This document shows, piece by piece, positions 1 to 9,675 of a DNA stretch of 27,181 bases (position 1 is its first letter; the number at the start of each line of letters is the position of its first letter). Under the pieces are notes generated by a model. It did no database searches and had not been told where the DNA came from. It saw only the letters and a program-made list of their open reading frames with translations. The translations under genes were made by a program, and so were the position numbers. The DNA lies in NCBI GenBank assembly GCA_902984215.1, contig CADWAF010005040.1, positions 1 to 27,181 on the forward strand. Direction: 5' to 3'. Source of the DNA: Willaertia magna (lineage: Eukaryota > Heterolobosea > Eutetramitea > Acrasida > Naegleriidae).

Positions 1-2090
1 TATAATAAAAAATATTATAATGTATTTTTTCGTACTATATAGCAAAAATTAATAAAAATAATGTATAATTTATATAATTAATTATTTATAATTGATTTAA
101 TATTAAAGTTTCCTTTAATTTACAAAACAATTACAAAAATATTAAAATTTATTACAATAAAAAATAATAAAAATTATAAAAAAATTATAAGTATAATAAA
201 ATAAATAAAATAGTTATACTTTTGAAATAAAATAATAAATATTTTTACTATTAATAAATTTTTTTAATATTATTTTTTTTATTAAATTTATATTAAAATT
301 ACTTTCTTAATTATTTTTTATTTAAAACAATTATAATAAAAAATTAAAAATAAAAATTATAATAAAATCATATAATATTATAATAAATAAAAAATTAATT
401 TAACTTTATATATGAAAATAAATAAATTAATTTATATTATTAATTAAATAATATAAGACATGTAAAAATAATATATAAAAATAAATTAAAATTAATTTTT
501 TTTTTTAAAATCCAAAAAAGACAAATGTTTTTATAGATAATAAATTAAATATTATTTTTATGAATAAATTATTATTTGGGTTGAAATAAAGTGTTAAATA
601 GAAAAATTTTAGATTATTTAATTTAAAAGATTTAAAAAATTATAATTTTTAAACATCTTCCACTTTTATGAAAATTAATAAATTATCATCCTAAAATTTA
701 ATTAATTTAATCTTTAATAATTAAAATACTTTATAATATGAATTAAAAAAGATATTTATTTATTTATTTGGTTTTATTTTATTTATATTATATAACTGTT
801 ATCTATATTTTTTTAATATTTTTACAATATTGTTAATTATAATATTATTATAAATTTAATTATATTATATAAATATTATTTTATATTTTTAAAAACTTTA
901 ATATATATATTGATTTATAAAAATATTTTTTAATATTTATTTTTTATATTAATTATTTTATATTAATTTTATCTATTTTTTTATTTTATAAAAAATGTTT
1001 ATTTATAATTTTAAATTATTTTAGTATTATATTGTTTATTAATTTTCTATATAATATATTATTTATTTTTTAAAATATTATATATAATATTGTTATATAT
1101 TATTTTTTTTTAAAATATTTATTATAAAATATATTGTTTTTATTATTGTTTTTTTATTTATAACATAATATGATTTATATATAAATTTATAGTAAATTTT
1201 ATAAAAAAAGTTTTAAATTAATTATTTATAATAATTATTATTAAAAAATAATAAGATAAATAAAATTTTATAATATAAAAAATCAATAATATAAATTATG
1301 TACTATTTTTGTTATAAGTAATAATAAATTATATAATTGAATATTCTAATTTATAATTTGATTATAATTTTTAAATAAAAGTATTTTTATTTAAGGTTTA
1401 TATATAAAAATAATTTAATTTTTGATAATTAAATTATATTATGTTATAAATTATTATATTATTATTAAATTGTTATTAAATAATAATTATTAATATAAAA
1501 TAAAATAAATTATTTGTTTTAATTATAATTTAATATTATTTTTTTAAACAATAAATTAAAATAAAAATATATTTAATACAATAATTATAGATAATAATAT
1601 AATAATAAAACAATATAATTTATTTTAATATTGTAAAACAAATATTAAAATTTATTTTACAATATAAATAAAAATTTAAAATTTGTCAATTTTTAGTTTG
1701 TATTAAAAAATAATTATTAATTTTTAATTAATTAATTATTCTAGATAAAGTTTTTTTTTAAAAAATATTAAATCTCAATTCAAAATAATTATGATTTATA
1801 ATTATTTTTTTATTTTACTATGTTTTAATAAAGATATTTTATTAGTTTTTTATATTTAGATTATAATAAAAATTAATTTTTTTTATTATTAATATTTTTT
1901 ATAATATCTCAATTTATTATTTAAAACTTTTTAAAAATTAAAATCAATTAATATTATAAAAGATTTTATTAATAAAAAATAAAAATAAAATATAATTTTT
2001 ACAAACAAATAACATTTAATTTTTTTTTAAAATTTATAATTAAATTTAATAAATTATAGTAATAGTTTAAATTTTTTTTATTATAATTAA
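1..2090. other. Extremely A/T-rich region without a supportable gene
   Basis: This stretch is almost entirely A and T, made of short A and T runs and TA steps, with only isolated G or C bases. All six frames are broken every few codons, even when TAA and TAG are read as sense, and no conserved-looking peptide emerges. It has no tandem unit that I can recognise. It could be a centromere-like or subtelomeric spacer, or non-coding DNA of a germline genome; the sequence does not decide. Confidence 0.6.
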
Positions 2091-2158
2091 AAAAACTATC
2101 TTAACTTCTTATTTATTTTTGCCAATATACTATATTAAAGGAGTTAAGATAGCTTTTT
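2091..2158. repeat. Imperfect inverted repeat (hairpin), about 16-bp arms
   Basis: The arm AAAACTATCTTAACT (within 2091-2106) is matched by the reverse complement of AGTTAAGATAGCTTTT (2142-2157) with one mismatch. The loop is about 35 bases. The right arm ends in a short T run, so a transcript from the plus strand would form a stem followed by U residues. It sits at the border between the A/T-rich spacer and the first gene region. It could be part of a small RNA, a terminator-like structure or a mobile-element remnant. Confidence 0.5.
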
Positions 2159-2213
2159 CAATTATAATGAAAAAGATGTGTAAATTGATAATTATTTTTA
2201 TAAAATTATTTTT

Positions 2214-2262
2214 AACTTGAAGTTCCTAGTTCTCGTCAATATTGCCGACAGAGTATACCTTA
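2214..2262. other. Short patch of balanced base composition, possible RNA or conserved element
   Basis: About 49 bases here have clearly more G and C than anything in the preceding 2 kb, and contain CTCGTC and GACAGAG that could pair with one bulge around a central AATATTGCC. No open frame is evident. With the hairpin just upstream this could be one non-coding RNA gene or a conserved element. I do not recognise a known RNA family in it. Confidence 0.25.
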
Positions 2263-2315
2263 TTTAGAAAACTATTAATAAATCTATATTATTATTTTAA
2301 ATTAACAAATTATTA

Positions 2316-2443
2316 AAATTTTAATATTTTAAATAAATAAGCTTCATAAAAATAATAAATAAGAAGTTAAGAAGAAGTTGGTTTATTTTTTTAATTTATA
2401 TTTGTTTAAAGAAGAAGCTTATTTATTTAAAATATTAAAATTT
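2316..2443. repeat. Perfect 30-bp inverted repeat with 68-bp spacer
   Basis: Positions 2316-2345 and 2414-2443 are exact reverse complements over 30 bases; each arm contains AATAAATAAGCTTC or its complement. The spacer holds AAGAAGTTAAGAAGAAG, a purine-rich run. Pairing stops at once on both sides of the arms, so the arm ends are sharp. No transposase lies between or beside the arms. A long cruciform or RNA stem, or the footprint of an excised element, are possible readings. Confidence 0.75.
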
Positions 2444-2464
2444 AATTTATATTTGTTTAAAGAA
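2390..2464. repeat. 24-bp direct repeat, offset 51 bp
   Basis: Positions 2390-2413 and 2441-2464 are identical (TTTAATTTATATTTGTTTAA followed by AGAA). The first copy abuts the right arm of the 30-bp inverted repeat and the second overlaps its last three bases, so the two repeats form one composite structure just upstream of the first gene. Confidence 0.7.
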
Positions 2465-2530
2465 ATTCTCAAAAAGCAAAAAATTAAAAAAAAAGAAAAA
2501 AAAACAAAGAAAGTATTGAAATTGGTAAAA

Positions 2531-3722
2531 ATGTAATTGAAAAAAAATCTTTTTGTTATGCAAAAAGAAATTTATTTAAATAATCAAAAATTATTTAAAT
2601 TTCAACAAATTAATACTCCATTTTTGCAACTTTAATAGTTTCTTGATTTTGTAGATTTATTTAAAGGTAAATTCAATATTTGTGTCTATAAAAAAAAAAG
2701 AAAATATCATTAATAAAAAAGAAACTAATCCTCCAAAGCTCCTTTTTGAATAATTAAAATATATATTTGATGATGTATATTTTAATTTTGGTTTAAATTT
2801 GGAAAGATTTGTGGATTATATGAATAAGGGTGAAATTATTAAATATTTAATTCTAAACATCGCCACCTTTAATCATATCTCTATGATTATTAGAAAATAT
2901 AAAAGAAATTTAAGCATTTAGGTAAAAGAAAGATATTGTTATTTCTTTTTTAGTTTTTTTGTAGATTATAATACTAAAATACTAAACAAAAAAAACATAA
3001 AAGGTGTCAATTTGTTAAAGGATTTGAAGGGTTTCGAATATGTTGATTATATTATGTTTATAATTTCTAATGTTGATAAATAAGTAAAAACAATCGTAAC
3101 TATAGATGATATAAACAATGTTTTAGTTGTATGTTTCAAAAAGAGTATTGAAATGATTAGTATTATATTTAACTTTAAAGCATTTATTTATGATTATAGT
3201 CGTTGTTGTTTTATTATAGTTGATTTTTTAAACAACTAGATTGTCAAGAAAATTGAAAATAGAGATGACAATGAATTTATTAAGTATATTGAATCTATAT
3301 TTAGTTATGTATTATTAGTATTTTTTGAAATAATACATCTTAATACTAGAAATAAGGCAAAGGTTTGTTTGAAATATGATATTAGAGATGCTTTTGTATT
3401 GATTAATAAAGTTAGTAATGAATTTAACTTAGAAATTAATGAGATTTCTTTTAAAAAAAATAAAATTAACTATTTTTTTAGAAATTTGAATTATTATTTT
3501 GAAATTATAAGAATTATTATCTTTAATTTATATTCTTTTTTGGTAATCAGAGAAGAGAAAATTAAAGAAAATGAAAATGAAGCAGATATAGTTTATAAAG
3601 AAATTAAAGAAAATAGAAAGGATACTGTATTTATAATTAAATTTACAGAATAAACTATTAAATATCGTCACATAGAATATATTGAAATGATTTTAAAATC
3701 CTAATATGAACAAAATAAATAA
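2531..3722 (+). CDS. Unrecognised protein, about 396 residues, rich in sense TAA/TAG
   Basis: I do not recognise the family. The reading starts at ATG 2531 (an alternative ATG is at 2558) and ends at a tandem TAA TAA at 3720. It is continuous only if nine in-frame codons are sense: TAA at 2534, 2633, 2751, 3081, 3651 and 3702, and TAG at 2636, 2919 and 3237. It also needs a one-base shift in the run of ten A at 2690-2699, after which the frame changes by +1. The peptide is Lys/Asn/Ile/Phe-rich with several hydrophobic stretches (for example around FFFSFFVDY and IIRIIIFNLYSFLVI), so it may associate with membranes. Nine sense stops against about six CAA codons make random decay less likely than a reassigned Gln (or Glu) codon. 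It could still be a decaying gene. Confidence 0.55.
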
Positions 3723-3791
3723 TAAAGCAATTTCTATTTGTGATATCTTTTTTTTATTGTATTTTTTTTATTTTTATTTTTAATTTAAAAA

Positions 3792-4784
3792 ATGCATTTA
3801 AGACCAAGAAAGAAGATAAAATATAGTGAAAGTAGTGAAATTGAACTAAATGATGATGAATAATATCAATTTTTGTCAACCCGACAGGAAAAAAAAGAAG
3901 AAAATGAAGATGAAAAAGATGAAAAAGACAAATTTTTAAATCTTATATTTCTAAACGATAATACTAAAAAAGATGATGTGACAGCTTTAACTTTTACAAA
4001 CACTACTATAACAACCACTACAAATACGACTATTGATGAAATCAATACGTTATTTAAAGATGATTTAAAAACAACTATTTTCCTCCATGGTGAAGAAAGT
4101 GATAGTAATGATAAGAAATCTAAAGCACTTTTTATAGCTTTAGGAAGTAGTATAAGAAGTAGTATGGAAATTAAAAATAAAGGTGAAGAAGAAAAAAAGA
4201 AAAAATCAAAAATTGAACAATATATTGAGTATATTCTAGTAGAAGGTTTTAATTTACTTTTAGATAACAATATAAATATAAAATTCAATATTAATCAAAA
4301 AAATAAAAATATCTCCTTTAATACTATGTTCACTCTTTTTAATAATACTTTCTAAACCATTATATTAAAGCTATTAGTTTCTACTTTTGATAATTATGAA
4401 AATAATTTGATTTGTTTCAATTTAAAAACTTTAAATGAGAATACTTTATGTTTACTATTAGTTAGTACTGTGAATTGATAAAATTTGAAAAAAAAACATT
4501 TTATATAAAAGTATTATATAGATTCTTTTTATGAATCAATATTTGATGTTTTAGAAGTAAAGATAAAGAAAGTTTATAAATATTTAAATAGTTATTTAAA
4601 TAATATTGAATAAGTTGCAAAGAAGGATTTAATGGAAGATGAAATGGAAGAAAAAGATTGTAAAAATAGAGCTATTGCAATAATGTACGATTTAAATGCT
4701 CAAATATTAAAGTATATACTTAAAAAGTATAGACTTATTTTGCTTGTAAAGGTCCTTAAAAGAGTAAGGAAATCAAAAATGTAA
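3792..4784 (+). CDS. Unrecognised acidic/lysine-rich protein, about 330 residues
   Basis: The frame opens at ATG 3792, 69 bases after the previous gene. It reads through TAA at 3861, 4353, 4479, 4506 and 4611 and TGA at 4476, and closes at TAA 4782. The N-terminal third is highly charged: a Glu/Asp/Lys-rich segment follows a Thr-rich run. The rest is a Leu/Ile/Lys mix without clear membrane segments. Coding character resumes after every internal stop, for example the acidic helix-like DLMEDEMEEKD after 4611. The 3' end overlaps the end of the minus-strand gene 7494-4700 by about 85 bases. The exact stop is uncertain, because TAA is used both ways here. No family recognised. Confidence 0.5.
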
Positions 4785-7494
4785 AAGCTTAAATCGTTGT
4801 CATTACTTAAAAGAATTTCAGTGATGTCACAGTATCTATTTGATTTTTTCTTTTTTTTGTTTATAAGAGATTGATAACTTTCAGTAAACTTTTGGAGTTG
4901 TCTTTTGTTGTCTAATTTGTTGGTTTCTTTACTTTTTTTGTTAACGTTCCAGATCAATAAATTCTTTCTTTTTAAGAAAATCTTTATATCTTTAGAGTTG
5001 TTAATTGTATTATCATAATTGTTTGTTGAGAAAGAATTAATCAATTTATCATTTTTGTACGATGTAAATTGATCCATGTCATAATTCCCATTTATGTTGA
5101 ATTATATTGGATAACACCATATACTTTTAATTAAACTAACTAATTCAGTTGTTTTTTCAATTGTAAATTTAATTACAATTGTTACCCAATTGAACTCTGT
5201 TAATAAATGGTTTGACTCAACTGGTGCAATAGGTACTATAGCTGTGCTTGTATTATTTTGAATTTGTTGAACCGTGGATTCTATAAGATTTAATTTAAAT
5301 GGACTTAATGGGTTGTGTCCAATAATTTTTTGTAAAACATTGATTGTTTCTTCGTACTTTGTCATTAATACTGTTAAATCAAAATATTTAAAAGCTGTGA
5401 AAATTGAAATACCGACACTTAAAACTCCAAAAATATTTGTTTGTTTTGAAATAATTTCATTATCGTTATAACCAAGCAAATACATTAATTTTTTTAAAAG
5501 ACAAGAACTAACCACAGTTACACCTAATCCTATATCGGCAGTAGCAACAATACCGAAACCGCATGTGTATAATAATAAAAATAAGCTTCCTAGAAAGGCA
5601 GTTCTTGAAATCATTAAACGTCTATTTAGTTTTCTATTGTTATCAGAAATGATTTTGTTTTCTCTTTCTTCTTTTAATTTTTTAAAAACATCCTTCGCTA
5701 GTTGATCTATTTCAGTTTTAATGTCATTGAATTTTTTGTATTCATTTCTATAGATGTATAGAATTGTATTTTTGAAAACTAGTAAATGATTGAAATAAGA
5801 TGCTATATTATCACCAAAATTATATTTTGAAAATGATTCATGATTTATGTGTTCTTCAGGGTTTGTCAATACCATTAATTGTTGTAAAAGTTTTGTGTAG
5901 ACTTCGTGTGTTGCTATTTTACTTTCGTTCTCTAAATTTGTTAATGATTTTACAGTGAAAATTAAATTTCCGAATTCTAATTTGCATATATTTGACAATA
6001 TAAACTGAAAATATTTGGATTTGTTTTCAATGGTCATATCTCTTTGATTTGCTTGGACTTCTTTCAAAATGACTTTACTTTTAGCCAAACAACAACTAAT
6101 CTATGTAGTGTAAAAAAATAAAGCTAGTGCTGATGATGAATCTAGTGAAGATTGTTCATAAGTATTATTATAAAATTCATTGAAACTTTCTAAAGTGTTA
6201 TTTGAAATTATTACTTTCAAGTAATTGTCAAACAATGATTTAAAAGTAGTGTCATTTAATATCAAACAACTTTCTGAAACATCTGTATCTAAATATCCAA
6301 ATAGCAATTTTTTAATTGCTTCTACACCTTCAATGTCATCATTAAATTCACGAATCTGTAATATCAGTAATTTTATTGTTTTTAATAAAGAACTTTTTAC
6401 AACTCTCTTGTCTACTATATTTTTATCTAGTTCCATGCATTGAAGTTTTAGTATGGATAGTAATTCATTTAATTTTTTTGTTATTTTAATACTTGTATTT
6501 TTATTTGGGATGAATAATGTTGCAGGTGGAGTATTTTCTGGTATTTTAACAAAGTAATAAGTTTTATCTAGTTCTAATTTTGTCATTTCGTTATCAGGTT
6601 CTCCTAACTTTAAAGTTATTAAACTGTCTCCATAAATTAGATGCCCAACAGCTTCTTCTCTTTCTCTACTCATAGTCTCATTTTCTACTAACATGTTTTC
6701 GTTGTCAGTTATCATTTTTATCCTTGGATTTTGTTTGATTTTTTTGTATATATTATTTTTTACTTACTCGTAATTATTAAATTGTTAGAATAAAAACAAA
6801 TGGATAAAATTTGAATTGTGTATGTGTATGTGTATGTATGTGTGTAATTTTTACCTACCTCTGTTTTTCCACTGTAAGCAGTAATAAATTTTAAAACTTT
6901 TGGATCTGGTTTTGTATCATTTATATCAAAGAAAGCAACTGATTCTTTTCTAAATCTAACATTATATCTTTCTTTTGCATAACTTGAAAAAGGTTCTGAA
7001 TCTAAAACTTTTCTATATTCAGAAATGAACGCTAAACTTGAAGACCATTGGTGAGCAAATATACCTATTTTTAAAGGGTTATAAGAAAATAATCCTTCAT
7101 TGTTACTTGGCATATTTTCTAATATTAGACAACTTGCAATAACAAAATGTGACAGGCACAGTGTTTTATCATTTCTTCTTTTAGATGTGAATCCTAAATA
7201 TTAATTAAAATCGGCAGGCACATTATTAAATTCAGCTAAAATAGTTTCTTTTTGATAAGTCCATGCTTCTCTAAAAATAAAAGGCAACATTGTCAAAATG
7301 CATCTATATAAAAATTGATACTGAAATCTGTAAAAAGTAAAACTTGTATTTGTCAATAAATTTATTAAAAGTTTGAACCTGTCAGCTCCCAAATTATAAT
7401 TTTTTTGATATTCAGTTTCTGTATCTTTGTTTTTAAATGTGCCAATATTATTATAAATGCAACCTTTTACATAATCGAAAATACTTAAAGACAT
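4700..7494 (-). CDS. Large spliced gene, unrecognised, about 900 residues, two or more membrane segments
   Basis: Four separate minus-strand open stretches join into one gene. Exon 1 (7494-6855) starts MSLSIFDYVKG and reads through TAA at 7203-7201. A GT-AG intron (6854-6763) then changes the frame. Exon 2 (6762-4700) reads through TAG at 6103-6101 and TAA at 5104-5102 and ends at TGA 4702-4700. With these boundaries the spliced length is divisible by three. Exon 1 holds a conserved-looking stretch, YLGFTSKRRNDKTLC, near residue 100. Around residues 604-635 and 660-680 lie Gly-rich hydrophobic segments that look like transmembrane helices, preceded by a charged helix with EERENK. The last 125 residues are Lys/Asn-rich. 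No catalytic motif was seen. The end is uncertain: this would be the only gene here ending in TGA, which elsewhere looks like sense. The alternative is two or three separate genes with ordinary stops. Confidence 0.55.
6763..6854 (-). other. Spliceosomal intron, about 92 nt
   Basis: On the minus strand the reading frame of exon 1 reaches GAGGTAG|GTAAAAATT and becomes repetitive and non-protein-like. The frame resumes in a different register after TTACGAGTAAG|TA. Between these lie a GT donor, an AG acceptor and a CTAAC motif about 25 bases before the acceptor, which fits a branch point. The length is 2 mod 3, as the frame change requires. A second solution, donor four bases earlier (GTAGGT) with acceptor four bases earlier (ACGAG), also keeps frame but puts a sense TAA at the junction. 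Confidence 0.6.
6817..6846. repeat. TG/TATG microsatellite inside the intron
   Basis: A short run of TGTA and TATG units occupies these 30 bases on the plus strand. It lies within the proposed intron, which explains why the overlapping open frame there encodes a Thr/Tyr alternation rather than normal protein sequence. Its length is likely to vary between isolates. Confidence 0.7.
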
Positions 7495-7873
7495 TTTGAA
7501 TATTTATTTTTTTCTATAATTTAATTCTTGTATTTTTTTTAATTTGAATATTTCAAAATTTTAAAGATTTATTTATTGTTTGTTTGAAATATATTATCTG
7601 GTTCAATGAAAATAAAAAAAATGTTCATTCCAACCATAATTATTAACCTTTTTTAAAATAATTAATGTAAATGACATAAATGTGGAACTGTGTATCAGTT
7701 TAATAAATTTAAATAGTTACATTCATAAAGTCATAAATTTCTTTATCTCTATATCCTAATACCTTTTTTTATTTGATCTTAATAATAAACACGTCAAAGT
7801 TATTAATTGTATTTTATTATTCTGAAAGAAAAAGTTTAAACATTTATTGAAAAAAAAAATAACAAATTTTATT
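7495..7873. other. Intergenic region, 379 bp, no gene seen
   Basis: This A/T-rich spacer separates the 3' end of the PLC-X-like gene (minus) from the start of the large spliced gene (minus), and so should hold the promoter of the latter. I see no open frame of useful length, no repeat and no recognisable promoter motif beyond A/T-rich tracts. Confidence 0.5.
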
Positions 7874-9007
7874 TTAAATGTTCATTAATATTAGTTCTAA
7901 AACAGGGTTTTTGAGATTATAATAATCTAATATTACAATATTGGGTTTTGCATCAGTTTGGTTTAAAAATGAAATAATTCTTTTGTTAAATTTCTTTGCA
8001 GATCTTCTTAATTGTAAATTTTTTTCGGTATAAGAAAGTATTTTTAGAATATCTCTCTTTTTATTTTTAAAAGAAGCATGTATTTTGTGTAATTTGTTGA
8101 TATCTCTTTTTTTTAAATTTTCTAATAATTTTTCAATGTAATAATCATAATTTAAAATTTCTAAAGGTCTTTTTTCATAAAAAACTTTATGAGTTCTATC
8201 TTTTTTAACATTTTTATGTTTTTTTAAAAGTATTTTTGCTCTTAAAGATAAAATTTCGTTTACTTTTGTATCCAGAGTAAAATTTGTTAAATACAATGAA
8301 TTAAAAATTTCATCTATAATTAAATCCAAATCTCGACTGTGTTTTAAATCAAATTCTTCATCATTTTTAATATAATCCTCATCGTTATAAGATTCAGTAA
8401 TGTCCAAAATGATAAACTCGTTGTCACTACTTTCTGAAATTGTTTTTTTTATATTAAGTAAAACATTAATAAACTTTTCTCCTTTAAAATTGTTACAAAT
8501 ATAAAATCTATCATATCCATTAACCATATTATCAACACATACTTTCATTTCAAAATATCTAATTTCATTTTTAAACTGTTGATTGAATGAACAATCCTGA
8601 GTTTTTGAAAATCTTAAAAGTAATGCTTTGTATAGTAATAAAGGGAATTTCTTTTGATAAGTATTTAAATATTCCAAAATAGTTTTTGAATCTGGTGATA
8701 ATTCTAATAATTCTTCAAATGTATAAAAAAAACTATGAGATGTACCAGGTAAAACTAATTCTTTTAAAGTTTTATTGTTTATATTTTCATTTAGTTGAGT
8801 CATCCATCTATCTAAATTCATATTTAAACCATTTCTTATAACATTACTATCCAATAAACATGAAGTATCTATATTTTTCTTTCTTGGAAGTTTATTAAAA
8901 GGTTTAATTTCTTCAAAAAAATCATTTACTTCCTTTACATTGATAGAATGAGCATAGAAAGTTAAATAAACAATGACTGAAATAAATATCAATAATAATT
9001 TTATCAT
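7874..9007 (-). CDS. Secreted PLC-X-domain-like protein, catalytic His residues replaced
   Basis: The 377-residue product starts with a signal peptide (residues 1 to about 21, hydrophobic IFISVIVYLTFYAHS). It then shows the landmarks of a phosphatidylinositol-specific phospholipase C X domain: WMTQL at 68-72, ELVLPGTSHS at 83-92, IRYFEMKVC at 149-157, FYICNN at 168-173 and EFIILDITE at 197-205. Active PLC-X enzymes typically have LPGTHDS and a second His in ICHG. Here the first His position is Ser90, with His91 where Asp is usual, and the second is Asn172. The fold assignment is therefore reasonable, but activity is doubtful. The C-terminal half is Lys-rich and unfamiliar. The gene lies 28 bases downstream of the minus-strand gene 9608-9036 and ends in TAA. 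It may be a binding-only relative of PLC-X proteins. Confidence 0.6.
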   Translation of the reverse strand: MIKLLLIFISVIVYLTFYAHSINVKEVNDFFEEIKPFNKLPRKKNIDTSCLLDSNVIRNGLNMNLDRWMTQLNENINNKTLKELVLPGTSHSFFYTFEELLELSPDSKTILEYLNTYQKKFPLLLYKALLLRFSKTQDCSFNQQFKNEIRYFEMKVCVDNMVNGYDRFYICNNFKGEKFINVLLNIKKTISESSDNEFIILDITESYNDEDYIKNDEEFDLKHSRDLDLIIDEIFNSLYLTNFTLDTKVNEILSLRAKILLKKHKNVKKDRTHKVFYEKRPLEILNYDYYIEKLLENLKKRDINKLHKIHASFKNKKRDILKILSYTEKNLQLRRSAKKFNKRIISFLNQTDAKPNIVILDYYNLKNPVLELILMNI

Positions 9008-9035
9008 TTTTATATTTTACATATTGAGTTTTGTT

Positions 9036-9608
9036 CTAATTTGAACTATTATAATATTTTTGTTTTATTAAATGCTCACTTGTGGATATTACTTTAAAAC
9101 ATTTAATTAAAAAACAACTTCTGTTTTCATTTATAAGCATAAAATGGAATCCTTCTTTTGTTATTTTTGTTGTTGTTGATATGTTTGTAAGCTTAAAACA
9201 GTGTTTGTATTGACCATTCTCAATTAACAATTTATACTTAATATTGTCTTGTATATTTTCATAATCTTTTATAACATAATAATTGTATAGATTTTCATCT
9301 TTCTTCACTTGAAAAGTATAATATTTCTCTTCTAATTTAGGGTTTATATAATGACATACTAAATAAACTTTTGGTCTTTTTGAAAATTTGGTAATTACTA
9401 TTATTTCTACTTCATTCCTTTTTAATGAACTTTTATAATAAGTACATTCTTTGTTTTTCTTCTTTTGGTTACAGAAATACGAATAATGTTTGTTGTATTT
9501 ATCTTTGTAATATGTTTGAAATGTAACTAATTGTGTTTCTCGTTTGTCTAAATTAAATGGTTTGCAACAAAAGTCAATAAATTCTAATGATTCTGTTATG
9601 AAATCCAT
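9036..9608 (-). CDS. Unrecognised 190-residue protein, possible zinc-binding segment
   Basis: This complete frame runs from ATG 9608 to TAG 9038-9036 and needs no internal stop or shift. Residues 41-90 contain HYSYFC (Cys46), KECTYY (Cys55) and VYLVCHYI (Cys85, His86). This Cys...Cys...His spacing loosely recalls FLYWCH/WRKY-type zinc-binding modules, but the usual second His is not evident, so I give no function. There is no signal peptide or membrane segment. It is transcribed divergently from the gene at 9676, with 67 bases between the starts, and is followed closely by the PLC-X-like gene. The genuine TAG ending contrasts with sense TAG codons elsewhere. Confidence 0.6.
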   Translation of the reverse strand: MDFITESLEFIDFCCKPFNLDKRETQLVTFQTYYKDKYNKHYSYFCNQKKKNKECTYYKSSLKRNEVEIIVITKFSKRPKVYLVCHYINPKLEEKYYTFQVKKDENLYNYYVIKDYENIQDNIKYKLLIENGQYKHCFKLTNISTTTKITKEGFHFMLINENRSCFLIKCFKVISTSEHLIKQKYYNSSN

Positions 9609-9675
9609 CCTTTTTTTTTAAAAATTCATAAAATCACATTGCTTGTTCTAATCCTCATCATTTTATTGAAAAAAA

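Noticed and set aside
1..2090. Possible organellar (mitochondrial or apicoplast) origin from the extreme A/T content
   Set aside because: No rRNA, tRNA or respiratory gene is visible, and the contig continues into genes with a spliceosomal intron and a telomere.
2218..2257. Resemblance to a yeast FRT recombination site (GAAGTTCCTA and GTATA)
   Set aside because: Only about ten bases of one half-site match, the second half-site diverges and the spacing is wrong; no recombinase gene is present.
3866..4288. Minus-strand open frame of 140 codons
   Set aside because: Its Ser/Phe/Leu-rich translation is the antisense shadow of the charged plus-strand gene at 3792-4784.
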